From positions 1 through 9,197 of the forward strand of contig DKYZ01000022.1 in NCBI GenBank assembly GCA_002493515.1: a DNA stretch of 9,197 nt, written 5' to 3'. Source of the stretch: Porphyromonadaceae bacterium UBA7087 (GTDB taxonomy: Bacteria > Bacteroidota > Bacteroidia > Bacteroidales > Muribaculaceae). Positions 4,833 to 9,197 of this stretch are shown here, piece by piece. The notes beneath the pieces were generated by a model. That model was not told the origin of the DNA. It ran no database searches and saw only the letters and a program-made list of their open reading frames with translations. Every line of letters starts with the position of its first letter. Position 1 is the stretch's first letter. A program made the position numbers and the translations under genes.

Positions 4833-6134
4833 ATGATTGAATCGCCTCCCCCTACCACTACCCCTGCCGACGCTTCCTCTGACACCGAGGAAGTGAGGAA
4901 TCTGATTTCCTCAATCAACAGCCGCTATCTTTATTGGAGTGAAGTCAAATATCGTATACCCTCGGGCATGACGGGTATTGAACTATGGAGCAAAGTAAAG
5001 TCTATCAGAGACCTTACCAATGTCAGGATATGGGATCAAGACAATATCCATTTCTCCCTGACTAACACAATGCAGAGACTATGCCATGAGTTCGATATGA
5101 ATTTTGGCGGCTCATGGGGTGCTTCCAGGATATTCCCTGACGACAATACCACCCGGGAACTGTATCTCATCAGCTCAATAATGGAGGAGGCCATCGCTTC
5201 CAGCCAGATGGAAGGCGCAGCCACAACACGTGAGGCAGCCAAGGAGATGCTACGTAAAAAGATCTCTCCCAGAGACAAGAGTCAACGCATGATTCTCAAC
5301 AACTATACCACAATCAATTTCATCCGGGACCATGCAAAAGAAAGATTGACCCCTGCACTAATAATGCAGATACATGGCTTGATGACCGAAAATGCGCTTG
5401 ATGTACCTGACGCTGCGGGACGTCTAAGAAGGGATGCTGAAAATATTGTGGTCGGCAACGGTATAACGGGAGAAATCGTTCACACACCACCACCGGCAGA
5501 ATGCCTCAATGAATTTCTGGACAACTTATGCGTTTTTTTCAATAATGAGAATACTGACATTTTCGTTCATCCGATAATCAGGGCTATAACAATCCACTTT
5601 CTTGTTGGCTATTATCATCCTTTTGCGGATGGGAATGGCAGAACTGCAAGAGCCTTGTTTTATTGGTATATGATGAAATCAGACTATTGGCTTGTGCAGT
5701 ATCTGTCCATCTCACGCATTATCAAAGGCTCGAAGAAATCTTATGAAAAGGCGTTCCTTTATTCTGAAGCCGACGGAAATGATATAGGATACTTCATTCA
5801 ATATAATATGGATGTGCTTCTTAAATCATTTGACGCATTGAGCCAGTACATCAAACGAAAGAATAATGAGAAAAAGAAAGCCGAGAAGCTCATGCATCTT
5901 GGAAATCTTACGGTGCGGCAGTCTCAGATTCTCAGTTTGTGTATCGAAAATCCTGATATAGTGATTGTTTCTACCGACATTGTAGGCAAATTCGGGGTGA
6001 CTCCCAATACCGCTAAATCCGACTTAAGAAAACTGACGGAAAAGGGCTATCTCAGAGAAATAAGTCTGAATGGAAGAACAAGAGGCTATGTTCGCTCCGA
6101 CAGTTTCGATCAGATGGTAGGTAAAATCAGATAA
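4833..6134 (+). CDS. Fic-domain protein (predicted AMPylase) with C-terminal winged helix
   Basis: A 433-residue, apparently intact protein. Fic enzymes transfer AMP (rarely other nucleotides) from ATP to hydroxyl groups of target proteins. Residues 262-270 are HPFADGNGR, the full catalytic motif, with H262 as base and the following TAR (271-273) also typical. Residues 123-128 (SSQMEG) fit the inhibitory helix motif [S/T]xxxE[G/N]; its position N-terminal to the core makes this a class II, self-inhibited Fic protein, with E127 expected to obstruct ATP. The flap region lies around 197-210 (VVGNGITGEIVHTP). Residues about 360-425 form a winged-helix domain (VRQSQILSLCIEN, then VGKFGVTPNTAKSDLRKLTE as the recognition part). 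No partner antitoxin gene is adjacent, in keeping with built-in inhibition. The start is fixed by the promoter about 18 bp upstream. Base composition is A+T rich, and flanking 78-bp repeats suggest an accessory gene. Target unknown. Confidence 0.93.
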   Translation: MIESPPPTTTPADASSDTEEVRNLISSINSRYLYWSEVKYRIPSGMTGIELWSKVKSIRDLTNVRIWDQDNIHFSLTNTMQRLCHEFDMNFGGSWGASRIFPDDNTTRELYLISSIMEEAIASSQMEGAATTREAAKEMLRKKISPRDKSQRMILNNYTTINFIRDHAKERLTPALIMQIHGLMTENALDVPDAAGRLRRDAENIVVGNGITGEIVHTPPPAECLNEFLDNLCVFFNNENTDIFVHPIIRAITIHFLVGYYHPFADGNGRTARALFYWYMMKSDYWLVQYLSISRIIKGSKKSYEKAFLYSEADGNDIGYFIQYNMDVLLKSFDALSQYIKRKNNEKKKAEKLMHLGNLTVRQSQILSLCIENPDIVIVSTDIVGKFGVTPNTAKSDLRKLTEKGYLREISLNGRTRGYVRSDSFDQMVGKIR

Positions 6135-6334
6135 TACGCTTATCGTAATTTATCGCAAATTGAGATATATCCCACTATAACAATCTGATATTCAACACAT
6201 AGACAATAATATAGAATAACACCAAATCTGCTTGCTCAACGCTCGACATTCAACCAATCAAGGCGCAGAACACCGACAACATTTCCATTCCAGACGTCAA
6301 TGCTTGATAAATGCGTAAATCCCAAACAAACAGC
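6135..6334. other. A+T-rich intergenic region downstream of the Fic gene
   Basis: No gene seen. AATTTATC at 6147-6154 is the exact inverse of the GATAAATT operator element found in the Fic promoter, within a TTATCGTAATTTATCGC context, so the Fic gene has a candidate site on each side. No clear terminator hairpin follows the stop codon at 6134. A degenerate copy of repeat A lies at 6239-6263. Confidence 0.5.
6239..6263 (-). repeat. Dispersed repeat A, copy 3 (inverted, degenerate)
   Basis: ACGCTCGACATTC (6239-6251) is identical to the reverse complement of the right part of repeat A copy 1 (2764-2776); the remaining dozen bases match partly and end in AGG as in the other copies. No hairpin arms are kept here. 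Confidence 0.6.
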
Positions 6335-6366
6335 CCTTAGCTAAACCGCATTGGAAACGTCTCGTC
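6335..6366 (+). repeat. Dispersed repeat B, copy 2
   Basis: Same as 2841-2872 apart from one C-to-T difference. Its last bases (CTCGTC) are also the first bases of repeat C, showing how the two modules join. Confidence 0.85.
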
Positions 6367-6438
6367 TCCGAGCCTGCATGCTGACGGTCTCGCACAGCGA
6401 GACGGCTTTTGGCTGGCGGTCGGGACGACCGCCGCCCC
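6361..6438 (+). repeat. Dispersed 78-bp repeat C, copy 2
   Basis: Matches 4553-4630 at 73 of 78 positions in the same orientation, about 1.8 kb away, with the Fic gene between. Both internal hairpins are kept: GTCTCGC/GCGAGAC and GGCGGTCG/CGACCGCC. It leads directly into the 33-bp minisatellite. Confidence 0.9.
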
Positions 6439-6566
6439 GTAAGATTTTGCGCTCAGCCGCAATTTCGCCCCGTAAGATTTTGCGCTCAGCCGTAATTTCG
6501 CCTGAAAAGATTTTGCGCTCAGCCGCAATTTCGCATGAAAAGATTTTGCGCTCAGCTGTAAATCAG
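6435..6566 (+). repeat. 33-bp tandem repeat (minisatellite), four copies
   Basis: Units at 6435-6467, 6468-6500, 6501-6533 and a degraded one at 6534-6566. All share AGATTTTGCGCTCAGC; units 1-3 end YGCAATTTCG or a one-base variant. The first two units begin CCCCGTA and the last two begin CMTGAAA, so the array has two subtypes. Because 33 is divisible by three, reading frames stay open through it on both strands (RKILRSAAIS on plus, AKLRLSAKS on minus), but these appear to be by-products rather than genes. It lies between the 3' ends of the Fic and ATPase genes. Confidence 0.92.
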
Positions 6567-6599
6567 AGTGATAAACGATAAGTTCAAGCAGCCACAAGC

Positions 6600-8153
6600 T
6601 TACTCCACTTTCCAGTCGTCGATGTTGCGGGTGGTTTTGGAGAAGGAGATGCCGATTTTGAAAATTTTCCGACTGTCGGCGCGGAACGGAAGGGTGTAAT
6701 CCCTGGAGTCTATCTGCGCTATGGCGTCAGCGGCGGTTCCGTTGAGCTTCAGCTCCATCACGTAGACATAACTGTCGGTCCTCAGCAGGACATCGACGCG
6801 TCCAGCCGAGGTGCGGTATTCGGCATCGACATAATACCCCATCAGCCTGAAGATGATGTATAGATTGTTCTCGAAATAGATTTCCGGCTTGTTTTTCGAC
6901 AGCTCGTAGGGAATGTCGGCCAGGAAGCTCTGCAGACGGGTCAGGAAACCATCCGCATCACCCCCCTTCACAGCCCGGACAAAGTCCCGTACCGCTATGA
7001 CGCCCTGGGGGATGCTCTTGCCGGCATAAGACGGTATCAGATTCCTGAACAGCCCCTGCTCAACCTCCCGGTTGGGAATCCTGAGCGAATATATCTCGAA
7101 AATCGGGTCATAGCCCGATATTGTCAGATAGCCTGTCTGGAAAAGCAGCGCAACCGGGGTCTTCAGATAACTGTCTGACGACATCATCGAGGCGGCGTCC
7201 AGCTCCTCCCGGTCAAGATCCTGGAGACGGAAATCACCGTCACGCATCCTGTCGGTGAGAAAGGAGGGGGTCCCTGTGGCATACCAGTAGGAGCCTATCT
7301 TACCCTCGGCGAAAGCCGACATCAGGCTGTAGGGATTATATATGTCCTCACAGTTCTCCGAGAACCGGTAACCGTCGTAGTTGCGTTTGAGCTGCGCCAC
7401 GGTCTCCTCGAAGCTCCATTCCTTCTTTTCCGCTATGCGTTCTATGCCGTGGCGGCAGCCGGCAAGCATCTCCCGCTCAGTGATGCCGCAGATAGAGCTG
7501 TATTCATCCACAAGGGAGATGTCGAAGAGATTGTTGATGTCGCTGAAGATGCTCATGCGCGAGAAGCGGCTCACTCCCGTTATCAGCGCGAAGCGGATGT
7601 AGCGGTCCTGCCGCTTGAGATTGGAGTAGATCGGCTTGAGGATATTGCGGAATCGGTCATGGGCCTCCGTGTCGTCAAGATTGGCCACCAGCGGCGTGTC
7701 ATACTCGTCAACAAGAATCACGGCCTGACGACCCATCTTCTTCACAGCCCGCTCTATGAGACCTGCAAAACGTGTCGCGAAAGTCCACTCCGAAACGTCA
7801 CTGCCGTAAATTTTCTCCCATTCCTGAAACTGAAGTTCCAATGTGGACTCCAGACCCTCCACATTGTCGCCGCTGAAGCCGACGAGGTTGAGATGAAAGA
7901 CAGGATGAGGTGTCCAGTCATGCTCATACCGCTCTATGGCAAGACCCTGAAACAGTTCCCGCCTCCCCTCGAAATAGGCCTGTATGGTGCTCAAAAGCAG
8001 ACTCTTCCCGAACCGCCTCGGACGGCTCAGAAAATAATACTGGCCGCTTGTTATCAGTTTATATATCAGCTCGGTCTTGTCGATATAGACATACCCCTGC
8101 TCTCTCAGTTTCTCAAACGTCTCTATCCCTACCGGGAATTTCCTCTCACCCAT
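6600..8153 (-). CDS. AAA-ATPase-like / PD-(D/E)XK nuclease domain protein (DUF1703 type)
   Basis: A 517-residue protein starting MGERKFPVGIETFEKLREQG, the standard beginning of this family, which sets the ATG at 8153 although the frame is open further upstream. Residues about 5-285 form the AAA-ATPase-like domain: SRPRRFGKSLLLST (43-56) is the P-loop variant with K49, VILVDEYDTPL (145-155) is Walker B with D149 and E150, and ITGVSRFS (191-198) is a sensor-like strand. Residues about 425-510 form the C-terminal PD-(D/E)XK nuclease-like domain, with GRVDVLL (D454), MELK (E467 and K469) and AIAQID (Q480) all present, so the site looks intact. These proteins occur in many copies in gut Bacteroidales; their function is unknown, with roles in DNA processing or defence suggested only by the domains. 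The gene is convergent with the Fic gene and divergent from the exonuclease gene. G+C content resembles the chromosomal genes. Confidence 0.93.
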   Translation of the reverse strand: MGERKFPVGIETFEKLREQGYVYIDKTELIYKLITSGQYYFLSRPRRFGKSLLLSTIQAYFEGRRELFQGLAIERYEHDWTPHPVFHLNLVGFSGDNVEGLESTLELQFQEWEKIYGSDVSEWTFATRFAGLIERAVKKMGRQAVILVDEYDTPLVANLDDTEAHDRFRNILKPIYSNLKRQDRYIRFALITGVSRFSRMSIFSDINNLFDISLVDEYSSICGITEREMLAGCRHGIERIAEKKEWSFEETVAQLKRNYDGYRFSENCEDIYNPYSLMSAFAEGKIGSYWYATGTPSFLTDRMRDGDFRLQDLDREELDAASMMSSDSYLKTPVALLFQTGYLTISGYDPIFEIYSLRIPNREVEQGLFRNLIPSYAGKSIPQGVIAVRDFVRAVKGGDADGFLTRLQSFLADIPYELSKNKPEIYFENNLYIIFRLMGYYVDAEYRTSAGRVDVLLRTDSYVYVMELKLNGTAADAIAQIDSRDYTLPFRADSRKIFKIGISFSKTTRNIDDWKVE

Positions 8154-8170
8154 AGTTTCTCTTTTTTTTG

Positions 8171-8178
8171 CAAAAATA
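8171..8178 (-). promoter_or_regulatory. Possible -7 element for the ATPase/nuclease gene
   Basis: The minus strand reads TATTTTTG, matching TAnnTTTG, ending 18 bp before the ATG at 8153. No TTTG stands 20 bp further upstream, so support rests on the -7 box and the short distance to the start. Confidence 0.35.
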
Positions 8179-8198
8179 GGAAAATGATCCGGATTATA

Positions 8199-8229
8199 TA
8201 TATTTGCCTGATATATTTTGTTAATTTTG
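8199..8229 (+). promoter_or_regulatory. Candidate promoter elements for the exonuclease gene
   Basis: Two perfect TAnnTTTG boxes lie in the 84-bp divergent intergenic region: TATATTTG at 8199-8206 and TAATTTTG at 8222-8229. Neither has a well-spaced TTTG upstream. The first would leave a leader of about 25 nt; the second would make the transcript almost leaderless. Confidence 0.4.
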
Positions 8230-8237
8230 CAGTCAAT

Positions 8238-9125
8238 ATGAACGCGATATGTTTTGATATAGAAGCTACCGACAACGGGGAGATGCTCGAGCTGTCGGTA
8301 TACGCCTATCCCGCCAAGAACGAGATCTACCACAGCTACTACAAACCGCCCAGGGCACGCCGTTGGCCCATCAGCGAGAAGGTGCACCATATCACCCCTG
8401 CGATGGTGGCCGACAAGCCACTTTTCAAGGCGGAGCGACGCCGGGTGCAGCAGATTGTGGACGCAGCCGACATCCTCATCGGGTTCTCGGTAGACAACGA
8501 CATAAAGTATCTCAAGGACAACGGTATATCGATTGCCGACAGCAAACGGGTGCTCGACGTGCGCAATCTCTACGAACTGATCCATGGCAAGTCGCTCGGC
8601 GTCCCCTTCGGCAATATGCCGGGACTCGGCGTCTGCGCCGAGAATATAGGCATTCCCTTCACAGAAGAGGCAGGAGCCCATTCCGCCGGAAACGACACAC
8701 TAAAGACGCTTGATGTGATGGATCTGCTTCTGACCACCTTCAACGGAGGCCGCGTATTCAGCGCGGAGACCGTTGACGAGGTCAACCGTCTCTACGACGA
8801 GGCCCGCGAAGAATACCTGCGCGAGAGCGCGAGGGGCTACATATCGCTCGTGAAATGTGGCGACTGCTACCGCATGAAGAACAACCGCGAGCCGCGTGAC
8901 CGGGCCGACTACTCGATAGAGGTGGCGAGCCGCTACATTGCGGAGCACGAGCTGCGCGAGCGTTTTGCCAAGCGACAAAAAACTAAAGACAGCGATCTCT
9001 ACAGACTCACCGCCGACGATATAAAGTTTTTCCAGGCATACACCAACGAATATGATGAGGTGAAGGAACGCCTCTATAAAATGTACGGCAACGATGGCCG
9101 CAACAGTCTCTCCTTCCACTTATAA
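8238..9125 (+). CDS. DnaQ-like DEDDh 3'-5' exonuclease with C-terminal extension
   Basis: A 295-residue protein. The N-terminal 165 residues carry the DEDDh exonuclease site: ExoI at FDIEATD (D7, E9), ExoII at LIGFSVDNDIKYL (D88), and ExoIII at HSAGND (H148 and D153, the Hx4D spacing that defines the DEDDh group). Such enzymes remove nucleotides from 3' ends of DNA or RNA; members include the DNA polymerase III epsilon subunit and RNase T. The strand MNAICFDIEA right after the ATG at 8238 confirms this start; the frame is open further upstream, but there it is antisense to the ATPase gene. Residues about 170-295 are an extension I do not recognise: highly charged and helical, with one CGDC (207-210) and a basic ERFAKRQKTK. 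It could help bind nucleic acid. This is not the usual polymerase-bound epsilon layout; a stand-alone repair or RNA-processing role is more likely. Confidence 0.88.
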   Translation: MNAICFDIEATDNGEMLELSVYAYPAKNEIYHSYYKPPRARRWPISEKVHHITPAMVADKPLFKAERRRVQQIVDAADILIGFSVDNDIKYLKDNGISIADSKRVLDVRNLYELIHGKSLGVPFGNMPGLGVCAENIGIPFTEEAGAHSAGNDTLKTLDVMDLLLTTFNGGRVFSAETVDEVNRLYDEAREEYLRESARGYISLVKCGDCYRMKNNREPRDRADYSIEVASRYIAEHELRERFAKRQKTKDSDLYRLTADDIKFFQAYTNEYDEVKERLYKMYGNDGRNSLSFHL

Positions 9126-9147
9126 GACAAACAGAAAAACTCATAAC

Positions 9148-9197
9148 GAGAAAAGGAATGTCCCAGGACCGCTCGGTCCTGGGACATTCCTTTTCTC
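9148..9197 (+). terminator. Terminator hairpin with a perfect 23-bp stem at the window edge
   Basis: 9148-9170 is the exact reverse complement of 9175-9197, with a GCTC loop. The left arm starts GAGAAAAGG and the right arm ends CCTTTTCTC, so each strand presents a T-rich 3' side and the structure can terminate in both directions. It begins 22 bp after the exonuclease stop codon, and the window ends with its last base. Confidence 0.88.

Noticed and set aside
6435..6566. CRISPR array
   Set aside because: The 33-bp units are directly adjacent with no unique spacers, and there are no cas genes.
6337..6597. Frames on both strands over repeat C and the minisatellite
   Set aside because: They exist because the 33-bp unit preserves frame. 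They have no start signals and overlap on opposite strands.
7449..8237. Upstream extension of the exonuclease frame
   Set aside because: This part is antisense to the well-supported ATPase/nuclease gene, and the ExoI motif follows directly after the ATG at 8238.
8154..8681. Upstream extension of the ATPase/nuclease frame
   Set aside because: The family begins at MGERKFPVGIETF; the extension is antisense to the exonuclease catalytic domain.

Overview
The window looks like a chromosomal segment of a gut Bacteroidota, most likely order Bacteroidales and plausibly Muribaculaceae. Four things point there: promoters of the Bacteroidota type (TTTG about 20 bp before TAnnTTTG), little use of Shine-Dalgarno sequences, a secreted protein with InlB/Listeria-Bacteroides type repeats, and a DUF1703-type AAA-ATPase/PD-(D/E)XK protein, a family common in gut Bacteroidales. 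The taxonomic placement is inference from family content and promoter style, not from a search.

Layout. Positions 1-706 (minus) hold the N-terminal part of a secreted protein whose C-terminus lies outside the window. Positions 966-1715 (plus) encode only the C-terminal third of a GH36 alpha-galactosidase, followed by an intrinsic terminator. Positions 1813-2538 (plus) encode a membrane-anchored SIMPL-domain protein, also closed by an intrinsic terminator. From 2603 to 3326 there is no convincing gene, but many GC-rich hairpins and pieces of a dispersed repeat family. A near-consensus promoter (3289-3320) then drives about 320 nt without a good ORF. That stretch folds on paper into a long nested rod (3415-3609) ending in a T-tract, so it is a strong candidate for a structured non-coding RNA or leader.

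The next two genes are visibly richer in A+T: a hypothetical protein with YD-like motifs (3697-4437) and an intact Fic-domain protein with a winged-helix C-terminus (4833-6134). The Fic gene has a consensus promoter with operator-like GATAAATT repeats inside its spacer and lies between two near-identical 78-bp intergenic repeats. A four-copy 33-bp minisatellite fills the space between the convergent Fic gene and the DUF1703-type ATPase/nuclease gene (6600-8153, minus). That gene is divergent from a DEDDh 3'-5' exonuclease gene (8238-9125, plus). The window ends exactly at the end of a perfect 23-bp hairpin.

The genes do not form one operon: each has its own promoter or terminator signals. The most interesting parts are the rod-shaped RNA candidate, the mosaic repeat family, the repeat-flanked Fic gene with its operator, and the broken alpha-galactosidase. 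I see no CRISPR array, tRNA, rRNA or transposase.
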